From the NCBI GenBank assembly GCA_028280225.1, contig JANQMF010000192.1, positions 1 to 64,000 of the forward strand: 64,000 bases of DNA. Direction: 5' to 3'. The position numbers were made by a program, and so were the translations under genes. A model generated the notes under the pieces. That model saw nothing but the letters and a program-made list of their open reading frames with translations, was not told where the DNA came from and ran no database searches. The stretch is from Pseudomonadales bacterium. GTDB taxonomy: Bacteria; Pseudomonadota; Gammaproteobacteria; Pseudomonadales; Azotimanducaceae. Positions 25,691-36,018 of this stretch are shown here, one piece after another (positions within the stretch are counted from its first letter, which is position 1; each line of letters opens with the position of its first letter).

Positions 25691-26842
25691 TTAAGGCAGA
25701 TGTTGTTGCAAAAATGCGAGTTGGTTTTCACCCATCACCCGGCGTACTTGTGCTTCGCTCAATCCGCTGTCCAACAGCGCTTGGGTGAGCACAGCCAGAT
25801 CAGCGGTGTCGAAACTTACGGTGGTTGCGCCATCGTAGTCCGAGCCCAGGGCCACGTGTTCCACGCCCGCCAGGTTAACCGCGTAGTGGATGCTGCGCGC
25901 TACCCCGGCAGGGGTAATGTCACAAACCGCGTCCCAGTAACCGATACCAATTAAACCGCCTTTTTCCGCAATCCGTTTGAGCTGTTTGTCCTGTAGATTT
26001 CGCGGGCTGTCACAGGTGCCTTGTACGCCGGTATGGGAGATGACCGCCGGCTTTGGGCTCAGCGCCAGAACCTCGTCAACAACCGCGGGGGATGAATGGG
26101 CCAGGTCGATAATAAAGCCCATTTGCACGGCGCGTTCAACCGCCTGACGGCCAAACTCGCTAAGACCTTCACCGGATTCGCCGTGCAGGGAACCCCCAAG
26201 ACGGTTATCAAAAAAATGATGCAAACCCAGCATGCGGTAACCGGCGTCCCATAGCTTGCGCAAGTTGTCCAGGTCACCCTCCAGCGGGTGGGCCCCTTCG
26301 GTGGCCAGCAGAGTGGCGACATGACCGGGCTGATGCAGGGTAAGGAAGTCGCTGAGCCCTTGTGCGCTGGTGATGACCCACAGATCTTCGCTGCGCCGGG
26401 CATAGGTATGCAAACGCTCCGCCTGATAAAGGGCCCGTTCCAGAAGACTGTCCCAGGTCCGCGGCGGCCAAAGCTGGGCAATACTCAGGGCGGTAATCAT
26501 GTCTCTGGCGGTGCTGCTGTTGCGGACATAGTTCTGATCCGCCGGAGATTTTGTTACCGCACTCATCACCTGCAGCACAACCCCGCCACTTTGCAGCCGG
26601 GGCAGATCCACATGGCCAATATTCCCGCGGGTCAGGAAATCTCTATTCCACAGCATCGTATCAGCGTGCAGGTCGGCAATACGTAAATTGTCATGGAAAG
26701 CTTGGGTGCGGGAGCTGACGGGCCAGGTTTCGTCCCGCAAAACCACATTGGTGCGATCTTCAATCCAACTGGGAATCATCAGGACAATAATCAGCCCAAC
26801 CACGATAAGTGTCAGGGATCCATGGATTAGCCCTTTCTTCAT
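25691..26842 (-). CDS. Membrane-anchored M19 dipeptidase
   Basis: Renal-dipeptidase-type zinc enzyme (M19) that cleaves dipeptides, D-amino-acid variants included. The start at 26842 gives 383 residues with an N-terminal anchor helix (SLTLIVVGLIIVLMIPS); a longer frame to 26950 would nearly touch polB. Zinc and active-site motifs are intact: DLHADTM, ATEGAHPLEG, LGLHHF, VISHTGV and GSDYDG. The product likely faces the periplasm. Confidence 0.9.
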   Translation of the reverse strand: MKKGLIHGSLTLIVVGLIIVLMIPSWIEDRTNVVLRDETWPVSSRTQAFHDNLRIADLHADTMLWNRDFLTRGNIGHVDLPRLQSGGVVLQVMSAVTKSPADQNYVRNSSTARDMITALSIAQLWPPRTWDSLLERALYQAERLHTYARRSEDLWVITSAQGLSDFLTLHQPGHVATLLATEGAHPLEGDLDNLRKLWDAGYRMLGLHHFFDNRLGGSLHGESGEGLSEFGRQAVERAVQMGFIIDLAHSSPAVVDEVLALSPKPAVISHTGVQGTCDSPRNLQDKQLKRIAEKGGLIGIGYWDAVCDITPAGVARSIHYAVNLAGVEHVALGSDYDGATTVSFDTADLAVLTQALLDSGLSEAQVRRVMGENQLAFLQQHLP

Positions 26843-26955
26843 GGCTATGCTTGTTCCATTAAAAGCAGCAGTTTGGCGGTTCTTATCACTGTGGACAAGT
26901 CGGACCAGCAAATCATCATCGATACGGTGCGTGACGCACCGGACTGGCACGGGTT

Positions 26956-29271
26956 ATGAGTTATCGAGGATTTATTTTACAAGCCACGTATCGAATCCAG
27001 CAGGGTCATCCGGTGGTTTATCTCTTTGGCCGGCTTGAGGATGGACGGACCTTTGTGGTTCGCGAGCACAATCAACGCCCACACTTCTACGTTCCCGCAA
27101 CCGCTGCCGGTCAGGTGCTGCGTGCCAGGGTCAGCCCCTGTGACGAAAAAAGTTTTTCCGGGCAAAAGCTGGTTAAGGTTGAAGTGAGTGTGCCGCAGGA
27201 TGCGCCACCCTTAAGAGATGCGTTGCACAACATGGGGATCGAGACCTTTGAAGCGGACGTGCGGTTTGCCATGCGTTATCTCATCGACCGGGACATTAAG
27301 GGGGGTATTTGTATTGATGGAGATGCCCTCCCCGGCAGCGGCACTGATCTGGTTTTTGATAACCCGGTGACCACACCGGCCCGGGTCAACATGACACCCC
27401 GGGTACTTTCGTTTGATATCGAGACTAATCCCAATACCAACCGTCTGCTTGCCATTGCCTGTTACGGATGTGGCTTGGACGAGGTGGTAATTGTGGATCC
27501 GGCGGGGCGCAAGATGCCGCAAAATGCGGTTGGCGTAGCCAATGAGGCCCAGGCATTGGCCTATTTTGTCGACAAAGTGAAAACCCTGGATATTGATGTG
27601 CTGACGGGCTGGAATGTCATTGACTTTGATTTGAGCTTTCTGGCGAAGGTGGCCCAACGGGTTAAATTCGATCTACAGCTGGGCCGGGAAAGGGGAACGT
27701 TAAGAATTCGGCCCGCGGAGGGTTATTTTGGCAGCGGCAGCGCCAATATCCCCGGGCGGCTGGTACTGGATGGCCTGGATCTGCTGCGCGGTGCCTTCAT
27801 CAAACTGGATGACTATTCCCTTCAGGGGGTGGCTGAAAAGGTCCTGGGTGAAGGTAAAACCTTGGGTGGCGCGGGCCGGGACAAGGTGGCGGAAATACTG
27901 GATGCTTATGCCAATGATCTTCTGGTATTTGCAGAATATGCGCGCACTGACGCTCGCCTGGTGGTCGATATTGTGGACAAGCTCGATGTCATCAAGCTCG
28001 CCTTTGCACGATCCGCCCTGACCGGGATGCCCCCGGATCGGGTTGCGGCCAGCATTGCTTCTTTTGATTTTTTATACCTCAGTGCCCTGCACAAGCAAAC
28101 CATAGCCGCACCCAGTGTGCGGCATCCGGGGCGTTCCACGGTTGCCCAAGGGGGTGGCGCGGTATTCGAGCCCGAGGTGGGTATTCACAACAACGTCTGG
28201 GTGTGCGATTTTAAAAGCTTATACCCCAGCATTATCCGCACCTTTAATATCGACCCGTTGGGTTATCAGCAGGCCAAACATCCCGGGGCGGACGATGTGG
28301 TATCCACCTATGACGGTACAACGTTTACATTGCGAGACAGCATCCTGCCCAAAATGCTGGATGACTTGTTCCCGCGCCGGGCCCAGGCCAAACAGCAGGG
28401 AGATGGTGTGGCTTCCCAGGCCATCAAGATTTTGATGAACTCCTTTTACGGTGTGTTGGGCACCCCTGCCTGCCGGTTCTACAATCCGGCGATTGCCAAT
28501 GCCATCACCAGCCAGGGCCGGCACTTACTCAGTTGGACCAAAACCTGGTTTGAAGAGCGCGGTTTCAGGGTACTTTACGGGGATACGGATTCGGTATTTG
28601 TATCTTCCGGTATGACGGATGCCCAACAAGCCAACAATGCCGCCGGGGAACTGGTAGCGGCATTTAACGACGGACTAGGTGAATATCTGCTCAACCGCTA
28701 TAAAGTGGACAGCCGCCTGGAGCTTGAGTTCGAAAAACTGTATACCAAATTGTTTATGGCCAGGGTTCGCGGCGGCTCCCAGGGTGCGCGCAAACGATAC
28801 GCCGGGTTGCGCTACGGGAGTGGGGACATAGAATTTGTGGGTATGGAGGTTGTCAGACGTGATTGGACCGACCTGGCCAAACAGGTGCAGCGAAATTTAT
28901 TTGCCCGATTGTTTCAAGGTGACGAGGTAGCCCAATACCTCAATCATGTGGTCAGTCAGCTCAGGGCCGGTGAGCTGGACAGTCTGCTGATCTATCGCAA
29001 AGGTTTGCGTAAGGATGTATCGACCTATACAACAAATATTCCGCCGCATGTCCAGGCGGTCAAAAAATCCACCGCGCCGCCACCCCGGCTGGTTGCCTAT
29101 GTCATTACCGAACACGGCCCTGAGCTTGCGGATGAACAACAACACCCCCTGGATAGAGAGCATTACTTACAGCGTCAGGTAAAGCCGGTGGCGGAACCTG
29201 TGCTTGAAGCCCTGGGCCTGAACTTTAATCAGGTGATCGGTGATGATCGGCAGATAGATCTGTTTGGATAA
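26956..29271 (+). CDS. polB: DNA polymerase II (family B)
   Basis: Family B polymerase of 771 residues, near the 783 of E. coli Pol II, used in replication restart and translesion repair. The proofreading domain has LSFDIETNP. Polymerase motifs are DFKSLYPSII (A), KILMNSFYGVLG (B) and YGDTDSVF (C). The 113-base upstream gap shared with the divergent dipeptidase shows no LexA-like box that I can defend. A GST gene follows after three bases. Confidence 0.96.
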   Translation: MSYRGFILQATYRIQQGHPVVYLFGRLEDGRTFVVREHNQRPHFYVPATAAGQVLRARVSPCDEKSFSGQKLVKVEVSVPQDAPPLRDALHNMGIETFEADVRFAMRYLIDRDIKGGICIDGDALPGSGTDLVFDNPVTTPARVNMTPRVLSFDIETNPNTNRLLAIACYGCGLDEVVIVDPAGRKMPQNAVGVANEAQALAYFVDKVKTLDIDVLTGWNVIDFDLSFLAKVAQRVKFDLQLGRERGTLRIRPAEGYFGSGSANIPGRLVLDGLDLLRGAFIKLDDYSLQGVAEKVLGEGKTLGGAGRDKVAEILDAYANDLLVFAEYARTDARLVVDIVDKLDVIKLAFARSALTGMPPDRVAASIASFDFLYLSALHKQTIAAPSVRHPGRSTVAQGGGAVFEPEVGIHNNVWVCDFKSLYPSIIRTFNIDPLGYQQAKHPGADDVVSTYDGTTFTLRDSILPKMLDDLFPRRAQAKQQGDGVASQAIKILMNSFYGVLGTPACRFYNPAIANAITSQGRHLLSWTKTWFEERGFRVLYGDTDSVFVSSGMTDAQQANNAAGELVAAFNDGLGEYLLNRYKVDSRLELEFEKLYTKLFMARVRGGSQGARKRYAGLRYGSGDIEFVGMEVVRRDWTDLAKQVQRNLFARLFQGDEVAQYLNHVVSQLRAGELDSLLIYRKGLRKDVSTYTTNIPPHVQAVKKSTAPPPRLVAYVITEHGPELADEQQHPLDREHYLQRQVKPVAEPVLEALGLNFNQVIGDDRQIDLFG

Positions 29272-29274
29272 GAT

Positions 29275-29883
29275 ATGCCCATGAAACTCTATCATTTCCC
29301 ACCAGCACCAAATCCCGCCAAGGTTTTGGCCTATATCCGGGAAAAAGGTTTAGATGATATCGAACTGGTGTTGGTGGATTTTTTCAACCAGGAGCAAACC
29401 AGCCCGGCGCATCTGGCGCGCTCACCCCGCGGTACAGTGCCGGTGTTAGAGCTGGATGATGGCACCTGTTTAACGGAATCTTTGCCTATCATCGAATATT
29501 TGGAAGAACAATTCCCCAACCCTTGGATGATTGGGCGTACGCCATTGGAACGGGCGCAAGTCCGCAGCAGGGAGCGGTACATCGAGATGAATATCTTATC
29601 CCGGGTGATCCGTCTGGTGCACGCCACCCGCTCCCCTCTGGGGTTGCCGCCTAATCCCGGGGTCGCCGCCAGCGAACAGGCCCGGTTGCCCGAAGCCCTG
29701 TCCCATGTGAACGCTATGGTGGGAACCGGGCCCTTTGTTTGTGGTGCCCAGCCCACCATCGCCGATTGTACGCTGCTGGCTGCGCTGAACTTTGCCAGGT
29801 TTGGCCAGATAGAATTGGCGGCGGAATATGCACATTTGCAGGAGTGGTTTGACCAATTTGCCTTGCGGCACCTGCAAACGTGA
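29275..29883 (+). CDS. Glutathione S-transferase family protein
   Basis: 202 residues with the two-domain GST layout: an N-terminal thioredoxin fold (KLYHFPPAPNPAKVLAYIRE, then GTVPVLELDDG and TESLPIIEYLEE) and an all-helical C-terminal domain. The catalytic residue cannot be told; a Ser or Cys is not obvious at the usual place. ATG at 29275 or 29281 could start it. It lies three bases after polB, yet the functional link is unclear. Confidence 0.85.
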   Translation: MPMKLYHFPPAPNPAKVLAYIREKGLDDIELVLVDFFNQEQTSPAHLARSPRGTVPVLELDDGTCLTESLPIIEYLEEQFPNPWMIGRTPLERAQVRSRERYIEMNILSRVIRLVHATRSPLGLPPNPGVAASEQARLPEALSHVNAMVGTGPFVCGAQPTIADCTLLAALNFARFGQIELAAEYAHLQEWFDQFALRHLQT

Positions 29884-29971
29884 ACGGCCGGTTCTCCCTT
29901 GGCTTCACCGGGCTTTGGGCTATTCGGGTGAATTCGCTATGATGCGGTCTGGGTAAAAATTGGGGGTAAGG

Positions 29972-31609
29972 ATGAGCGAAGCGGCACATCGTATTTATGT
30001 CTCTACCCTGGCTGACTATCTCCTGACCACCGCGGACAGACATCCGGACCGTGCCTTGCTGATCTTTCCCGACCAGCGGCAAACCTATGGGGATTTTGTG
30101 GCGGCTGCTTATCGGCATGCACGTTCCCTGGTTGGCCTGGGCATAAGGCCGGGGGACTTTGTCGGCATTCTGATGGCCAACTGCATGTCCTATCTCGAAG
30201 TGCTGATGGGGTGTAGTTTCCTGGGCGCCGTGGCGGTGCCGGTGAATGCCCGCTACAAATCACAGGAATTGGCCTATGTGATGGCGGACGCCAACCTCAA
30301 GGTCCTGGTCACCTCTGATCACATCTCGGAATACGCCAATTTCCCCGACCTCGTGGGCCAGGCTTTACCCGGGTTGCACGAGGCTGACCCCGAACACGGG
30401 TTGGCATTGGAGGAAATGCCCGGTCTGCGCTGGCTGGTCAACCTTGAGCATCAACCGGGCAGCCGGATTGCGGGTTTTCTCACCCGTCAACAGTATGCAG
30501 CAGCCGGGGCAGATATCAGCAATAACGAAGTGGACCATTACCGGGTGCGGGTTCAGGTCAGCCAGCCTGCAATCATGATGTATACCTCCGGAACCACCGC
30601 CCACCCCAAGGGGTGCCCCTTAAGCCACGGCCTGTTGACCCGCAATGCGGTGAACATGAACCGTGAGCGGTACTTTCTAAGCGAACAGGACGTATTCTGG
30701 GCCCCGTTGCCCATGTTCCACATGTCGTCCATCTTACCGTTTTTGTGTTGTATCGACGCGGGCGCTGCCCTGTCTTCCATGACCCATTTTGAGCCGGGGG
30801 AGGCATTGGCCATGATGGCCAGAGACCGTGTTGCTGTTGCTTTCCCGGCCTTCCCCACCGTGACTAACGAGCTGATCAACCATCCGGACTTCGCTACCAC
30901 GGATCTGTCAAATTTGCGCAGAATCAATAATGTTGCCCCGGTGGAAATGCTCAGACGCTTTCAGGATGCCTTCCCCCAGGCGGTACAAACCGGTGCATAC
31001 GGATTAACCGAAGCGGGCGGTGTGATTGCCTACAACCACCCTGAAGAATCATTGCAGGAACGTTTATCGACTTGCGGGAAACCGTTTCCCGGTATTGACG
31101 TCCAGATTACCAACCCGGACAGTTTACAACCGGTGCCCGTGGGCGAGCGCGGTGAGATGTGGATCAAGGGTTATGCGGTTTTTGCCGGTTACCACAACGC
31201 CCCGGAAAAAAATGCAGAGTCCTTTCACGACGGCTGGTTCCGCAGTGGAGACTTGTGCAGCATGACACCCTCCGGATCCATCTGTTACCACGGCCGGATA
31301 AAGGACATGCTCAAGGTTGGGGGAGAAAATGTGGCCGCCCTGGAAATTGAATCCCACCTGGCCAAACACCCGGCGGTAAAATTGGCCCAGGTGATAGGCC
31401 GGGAGGATCAGCGTTTGCAGGAAGTGCCGGTGGCCTTTGTCGAATTGAACCCGGGAACAGCGGTTGAGGCAGAGGATCTGATAGCGCACTGCCGGGGCCA
31501 GTTAGCCAGTTTTAAAGTGCCCCGGGACGTTTACTTTGTCACAGAATGGCCAATGTCCAGCACCAAGGTACAGAAATTTAAACTAAAGGAACAATTTTCA
31601 AGCCCTTAA
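29972..31609 (+). CDS. Class I adenylate-forming acyl-CoA synthetase
   Basis: Acyl- or aryl-acid CoA ligase of 545 residues. ATP-binding motif MMYTSGTTAHPKG, GAYGLTEAGG, the hinge region WFRSGDL and a C-terminal YHGRIKDMLKVGGENV are intact. The start at 29972 follows GGGGGTAAGG; a TTG at 29960 is less likely. Substrate is unknown, perhaps medium-chain or carnitine-like acids. DUF899 follows 15 bases later. Confidence 0.88.
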   Translation: MSEAAHRIYVSTLADYLLTTADRHPDRALLIFPDQRQTYGDFVAAAYRHARSLVGLGIRPGDFVGILMANCMSYLEVLMGCSFLGAVAVPVNARYKSQELAYVMADANLKVLVTSDHISEYANFPDLVGQALPGLHEADPEHGLALEEMPGLRWLVNLEHQPGSRIAGFLTRQQYAAAGADISNNEVDHYRVRVQVSQPAIMMYTSGTTAHPKGCPLSHGLLTRNAVNMNRERYFLSEQDVFWAPLPMFHMSSILPFLCCIDAGAALSSMTHFEPGEALAMMARDRVAVAFPAFPTVTNELINHPDFATTDLSNLRRINNVAPVEMLRRFQDAFPQAVQTGAYGLTEAGGVIAYNHPEESLQERLSTCGKPFPGIDVQITNPDSLQPVPVGERGEMWIKGYAVFAGYHNAPEKNAESFHDGWFRSGDLCSMTPSGSICYHGRIKDMLKVGGENVAALEIESHLAKHPAVKLAQVIGREDQRLQEVPVAFVELNPGTAVEAEDLIAHCRGQLASFKVPRDVYFVTEWPMSSTKVQKFKLKEQFSSP

Positions 31610-31624
31610 ACCAACAGGTGTGAT

Positions 31625-32308
31625 ATGTCAGAACCCAAATACCCTAACGAAAGCCAAGCTTATCGGGATGCCCGGCAGAAGTTGTTGGCGGAAGAAGAGG
31701 CCCTGATGGCCAAGGTTAAAGCGGTGGCGGCGCTCCGCCGGGCGCTGCCGCTGGGCGGCGTTGTGGATCAACCTTACGAATTCATCTCCGCCAATACGGC
31801 AACCCTGGGACAAACCAGGACCCTGCATGATCTGTTTGCGGATCATTCCACCCTGATCCTGTACAACTATATGTATGGGCCCAACTGGGATAAACCCTGT
31901 CTCTCATGCACATCGTTGGTGGATGGTTTTGACCGCGCCGCCCCATCCGTCTCCGCCCATGCTGCCTTTGTGGTGGTGGCCAAAGCTCCGGCGGAGAAGT
32001 TTAATACATGGGCTCAATCCAGGGGCTGGGACAATCTGACTCTGGTTTCCGCGGCACAGACTGACTTTCTGCAGCACTATCTCGCCCAGGGGGAAGAGGA
32101 AGACAAACTTTGGCCGATGATGAACGTATTTACCCGGCGCGAGGATGGGATTTATCACTTCTGGGCTTCTGAGCTTGCCGACAACCATGTTGATCTGGTT
32201 TGGCCCTATTGGAATCTCATGGACATGACACCCCAGGGTCGTCCGGATGAGTTCAATCCACCCATGGGGTTCCGTTCAAAATTTCTGGAGCAGAATTACA
32301 GCGGCTAA
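31625..32308 (+). CDS. DUF899 thioredoxin-fold family protein
   Basis: 227 residues of the DUF899 family. The opening ESQAYRDARQKLLAEEEAL and ALPLGG are characteristic, as are YNYMYGPNWDKPCLSCT and the DLVWPYWNLMDMTP close. The CLSC pair suggests redox activity but the family function is not established. It lies just after an acyl-CoA synthetase and converges on an SDR gene. Confidence 0.83.
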   Translation: MSEPKYPNESQAYRDARQKLLAEEEALMAKVKAVAALRRALPLGGVVDQPYEFISANTATLGQTRTLHDLFADHSTLILYNYMYGPNWDKPCLSCTSLVDGFDRAAPSVSAHAAFVVVAKAPAEKFNTWAQSRGWDNLTLVSAAQTDFLQHYLAQGEEEDKLWPMMNVFTRREDGIYHFWASELADNHVDLVWPYWNLMDMTPQGRPDEFNPPMGFRSKFLEQNYSG

Positions 32309-32364
32309 GCCCAACGGTGCTGCCCGGATCAGGCTGATGGGTAAGGTTGAACCCTGGTACCGGT

Positions 32365-33102
32365 CTAACCCTTGTCTCCCGGTGCGCGAATAATCCATGC
32401 CGGTTTATGTTCGGCCACCTTGGCCCAGGTTTTGCCATTCTCCGCCGGCGCCATCAGCGTCAGCACCTCCTCAGCAACATGTTCAGGGGTCATCAAGGCC
32501 GCCTGTGAGCGTTGTGCTGCGGGGATAATGGCGGTATCGATACCACCGGGACAAATTGCACTGATGGTCAGGCCCAGACTTGCACAGTGTCCGGCCAGAC
32601 TGCGCACCAGGCCCACAACCGCGTGTTTGCTCATGGCATACAGGGGATCAACCTCGTAAGGGGTTACCCCGGCCAGAGACGCGGTGACGACAACCCCGCC
32701 GCCGGGTTGCATGACCGGCAGAAGGTGGGACAGGCCCAATACCACCCCGTCCACGTTCACACCCATCATGCGGCGGTAGCGGTCTATCTGCATGTTTTGG
32801 AACCGGTATTCGTCCAAGGGTGCGCTGGGAGGCGCAATTTGAATGCCGGCGTTCAGGTGGAGATATCTGACCCCGCCCAGGGTGGTGCAGTGTGTTGCAA
32901 TCCGCTGCCAGTCTTCCGGCCGGCTGACGTCGGCGCACAAAAAATCGCCCCCCAACTTTTTTGCCAGCCGGGTGCCCGCCGCTTCGTTGATATCTACAAG
33001 CAACAGGTTGGCGCCGCGCCCGGCCAACAAGGTGGCCACTGCTGCGCCAAGTCCTGACGCCGCACCGGTCACCACACACAACTGGTCGGCAAAATCCGTC
33101 AC
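32365..33102 (-). CDS. Short-chain dehydrogenase/reductase
   Basis: SDR of 245 residues. The Rossmann motif is VTGAASGLGAAV and an acidic residue in LVDIN suggests NAD preference. Catalytic Ser (VTASLAG) and Tyr-x3-Lys (YAMSKHAVVG) are intact. Substrate unknown. The ATG lies directly after the rpiA stop. Confidence 0.87.
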   Translation of the reverse strand: MTDFADQLCVVTGAASGLGAAVATLLAGRGANLLLVDINEAAGTRLAKKLGGDFLCADVSRPEDWQRIATHCTTLGGVRYLHLNAGIQIAPPSAPLDEYRFQNMQIDRYRRMMGVNVDGVVLGLSHLLPVMQPGGGVVVTASLAGVTPYEVDPLYAMSKHAVVGLVRSLAGHCASLGLTISAICPGGIDTAIIPAAQRSQAALMTPEHVAEEVLTLMAPAENGKTWAKVAEHKPAWIIRAPGDKG

Positions 33103-33807
33103 CTAGGTGTCTCTGGATTGTAATTGGGTGACACCGCTCCCGGCGGCCACCAGAACCGTGTCCGCGGCATTAATGGCAAACAGGCCGTTGCAAACGACGC
33201 CGGCTAAATTGTTAATTGCTGTTTCCATCACCAGCGGATCAGCCACCATAAATTCATGGACATCCAGGATCCAGTTGCCGTTGTCCGTGGTTACACCCTC
33301 CCGCCACACCGGTTGGCCACCGAGGTCAACCAGACCCCGGCCCACCAGGCTGCGGGCCATGGGAATGACTTCAACGGGCAAGGGGAATTGCCCCAGGGTG
33401 TCTACTACCTTGCTTTCATCTACAATACAAATAAATTCATCTGCGGCGCTGGCGACAATTTTTTCGCGGGTGAGCGCAGCACCTCCACCCTTTATCAGTT
33501 GGCCGACCGGGTTGACTTCGTCAGCGCCGTCCACGTAAACGTCTACCCGGGGGGCGGCATTAAGATCAAGGACGTGGATGCCGTGGTTGCGCAGGCGCTG
33601 TGCGGAAGCTTCGGAAGAAGATACAGCCGCGTCGAATACATGTTTGATTTCCGCCAGGGCGTCGATAAAAAAATTGGTGGTGCTGCCGGTGCCCACCCCA
33701 ACAACGCTGGTGGTGGTAAGCTTGGGTTTGATCAGGTCCAGGGCGGCGCGTGCAGCGTCTTGTTTGAGGCGGTCCTGAGCCGATAAGTTGGCGTGGGCTT
33801 TGCCCAA
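33103..33807 (-). CDS. rpiA: Ribose-5-phosphate isomerase A
   Basis: Interconverts ribose-5-phosphate and ribulose-5-phosphate. Core motifs are [23 protein letters not shown] and [11 protein letters not shown]. The start is unclear. ATG at 33882 (259 residues) overlaps the divergent ilvA start; TTG at 33807 (234 residues) fits the usual length of about 220 better. The only strong ribosome-binding site (GGAGG, 33833-33837) sits seven bases before an ATC codon at 33823-33825. It is divergent from ilvA, as in Pseudomonas. Confidence 0.9.
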   Translation of the reverse strand: MGKAHANLSAQDRLKQDAARAALDLIKPKLTTTSVVGVGTGSTTNFFIDALAEIKHVFDAAVSSSEASAQRLRNHGIHVLDLNAAPRVDVYVDGADEVNPVGQLIKGGGAALTREKIVASAADEFICIVDESKVVDTLGQFPLPVEVIPMARSLVGRGLVDLGGQPVWREGVTTDNGNWILDVHEFMVADPLVMETAINNLAGVVCNGLFAINAADTVLVAAGSGVTQLQSRDT

Positions 33808-33871
33808 TGTGCTGGACGTGCTGATGGATAAGCCTCCGGGTGGATGATAGATTTGAACAAGAATCAATAAG

Positions 33872-35410
33872 ATGGTGCCCATGCTCGAAAGCTATGTAAA
33901 GAAAATTCTCGCATCTTCAGTATACGACCTGGCGGAGGAAACCCCGCTGCAATCCGCGCCCGGCTTGTCCAAAAGGCTGGGGGTGGATGTGATGCTGAAA
34001 AGGGAAGATCAGCAACCGGTATTCAGCTTCAAAATTCGCGGCTCTTTTAACAAGATGGCGCAGATGCCGCCGGCACAGCAACAACGTGGGGTGATTACCG
34101 CATCTGCGGGGAATCATGCGCAGGGGGTTGCCATGGCGGCTGCGCATTTGGGTATCAAGGCAACCATTGTGATGGGACGCAACACACCCAGCATCAAGGT
34201 GAATGCCGTGCGCGCCTGGGGCGCCAAGGTGGTCCTGCATGGGGATGGTTACGACCAGGCTTTCGCTCACGCCATGGCCCTGGAAAAGGAACATCAACTG
34301 GTCTACGTCCATGCTTACGATGACAAAGAGGTTATTGCCGGCCAGGGCACCATCGGTATGGAAATTGTCAACCAGCATCCCGGACAACCGGATGTAATTT
34401 TTGTGCCGGTGGGCGGGGGTGGACTCATTGCGGGTATTGCCGCCTATGTGAAATATCTGTATCCCAAAACACAAGTTGTTGGCGTAGAGGCCCAGGGTTC
34501 TGCCTGCCTGCACGCGGCCATGCAGGCCGGGCGCAGGGTCAAGTTGCCTGCGGAGACCCTGGACTTATTTGCTGACGGCGTATCCGTTGCCCAGATTGGC
34601 AAAGAGGGATTTGCCGTAGCGCGTAAGTATGTTGATGAGGTGGTTGTTGCCAGTATTGATGAAATTTGCGGCGCCATAAAAGATGTGTTTGAAGAAACCC
34701 GTGTGGTGGCGGAACCAGCCGGTGCCCTGGCCGTAGCGGGAATGAAAAGCTATATCCAGGCCAAAGTTGCCGCTGGTGCGCCATTACCCAGGACGGCGGT
34801 GGCCATTGTCAGCGGGGCAAATGTAAATTTTGACCGGTTGCGGCATATTTCCGAACGGGCTGAGGTGGGTGAACATCGCGAAGCGGTATTGGCGGTGAGC
34901 ATCAAGGAACAGCGAGGAAGTTTTCTGAAATTTTGCCGTACGCTGGGCAAGCGGGGTATATCGGAATTTAATTATCGTTACGCTCAAGAGCAAAGCGCGC
35001 ATATATACGTTGGGTTACAGGTCAGCACCCCGGAGGATAAAGCTCAGGTTATCGAAGATCTGCGGGACAAAGATTATGAAGTGGTTGATATGACCGACAA
35101 CGAGGCTGCTAAGCTGCACGTCAGACATATGGTCGGTGGCCGTAATCTGCATGCCCAGCCTGAATTGCTGTACCGCTTTGAATTCCCGGAACGCCCGGGT
35201 GCGTTGCTGCAGTTTTTAAGCGGCTTGGGTGCGGATTGGAATATCACCCTGTTTCACTATCGCAATCATGGTGCGGCTTACGGCCGGGTGCTGGTTGGGT
35301 TTCAGGGTGGTGCCGGTGAACGGCGCCGCCTGGGTCAGTATTTGCGGCGTATCGGTTACCGCTTCTGGGAAGAAACCGACAACCCCGCGTATGCAATGTT
35401 TTTAAGATAG
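33872..35410 (+). CDS. ilvA: Biosynthetic threonine ammonia-lyase
   Basis: PLP enzyme that makes 2-oxobutanoate, the first committed step to isoleucine. Lys54 in FKIRGSFNK binds PLP, and the phosphate-binding glycine loop is [10 protein letters not shown]. Two C-terminal ACT-like regulatory segments follow (for example [16 protein letters not shown]), so feedback control by isoleucine is expected. Start at 33872 or the in-frame ATG at 33881, the more usual [10 protein letters not shown] form. Divergent from rpiA. Confidence 0.95.
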   Translation: MVPMLESYVKKILASSVYDLAEETPLQSAPGLSKRLGVDVMLKREDQQPVFSFKIRGSFNKMAQMPPAQQQRGVITASAGNHAQGVAMAAAHLGIKATIVMGRNTPSIKVNAVRAWGAKVVLHGDGYDQAFAHAMALEKEHQLVYVHAYDDKEVIAGQGTIGMEIVNQHPGQPDVIFVPVGGGGLIAGIAAYVKYLYPKTQVVGVEAQGSACLHAAMQAGRRVKLPAETLDLFADGVSVAQIGKEGFAVARKYVDEVVVASIDEICGAIKDVFEETRVVAEPAGALAVAGMKSYIQAKVAAGAPLPRTAVAIVSGANVNFDRLRHISERAEVGEHREAVLAVSIKEQRGSFLKFCRTLGKRGISEFNYRYAQEQSAHIYVGLQVSTPEDKAQVIEDLRDKDYEVVDMTDNEAAKLHVRHMVGGRNLHAQPELLYRFEFPERPGALLQFLSGLGADWNITLFHYRNHGAAYGRVLVGFQGGAGERRRLGQYLRRIGYRFWEETDNPAYAMFLR

Positions 35411-35451
35411 CCGCGCCTGTCCTTAACCCTGACCGGCTGGGGTATGTCGGC

Positions 35452-35471
35452 AGTACAAAAACGTTTGTACT
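35452..35471. terminator. Perfect 8-bp stem between ilvA and def
   Basis: AGTACAAA and TTTGTACT pair around AACG in the 72-base convergent gap. An outer GCCTGTC/GACAGGC pair encloses it (about 35415-35480). The layout suits a bidirectional stop, though neither side has a long T-tract. Confidence 0.4.
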
Positions 35472-35482
35472 TTGACAGGCGG

Positions 35483-36016
35483 TTAGTTATTCAAATAGCG
35501 ATTAAACTCTTCTTCGAACACCAGTTTTGTTGGATCGGTAATATGATCGATGTATAAACGGCCGTCCAGGTGATCAAACTCGTGTTGAAACACGGTGGCC
35601 CAAAATCCCTGTAGTTCCAGGCTCTGGGATTCGCCATGCCCGTTGGTATAGTTCACCCTGATGTGTTGCGGGCGTTCAACAAAGCCGCGCAGGCCGGGTA
35701 CCGATAAACATCCTTCCCAGTAGCCTGCGGTGGTGGGATCCAACACCTCTACTGAGGGGTTAAAAAACACCGTCAGAGGCATGGCTTCAATTTTGCCGTA
35801 GCGGCTCTCTCCGCCGGGTATTTCGATAATGGCTAAGCGCAGCGGTTCATCAATCTGGGGTGCGGCAAGACCAATGCCGCCGTAGTCGTGCAAGGTATCG
35901 ACCATGTCGGCAATAAGCCGTTTAACCGGCTCGCTGCGGATGTCAGATGCCGCCACGGGCTGTGCGGGTACACGAAGGTTGGGATGTCCCATACGGATTA
36001 TTTTGCGAACAGCCAT
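35483..36016 (-). CDS. def: Peptide deformylase
   Basis: Removes the formyl group from new proteins. All three signature motifs are present: GIGLAAPQ (47-54), EGCLSVPG with metal ligand Cys103, and HEFDH with His145 and His149. At 177 residues it is slightly longer than the E. coli enzyme. It may be a second deformylase, since def is more often found beside fmt. It lies two bases after ygfA. Confidence 0.93.
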   Translation of the reverse strand: MAVRKIIRMGHPNLRVPAQPVAASDIRSEPVKRLIADMVDTLHDYGGIGLAAPQIDEPLRLAIIEIPGGESRYGKIEAMPLTVFFNPSVEVLDPTTAGYWEGCLSVPGLRGFVERPQHIRVNYTNGHGESQSLELQGFWATVFQHEFDHLDGRLYIDHITDPTKLVFEEEFNRYLNN

Positions 36017-36018
36017 AG

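Noticed and set aside
26843-26955. Possible LexA box before polB
   Set aside because: CTGTGGACAAGTCGGACCAG has the right ends but the wrong spacing and no palindromic core, so it is not a LexA site.
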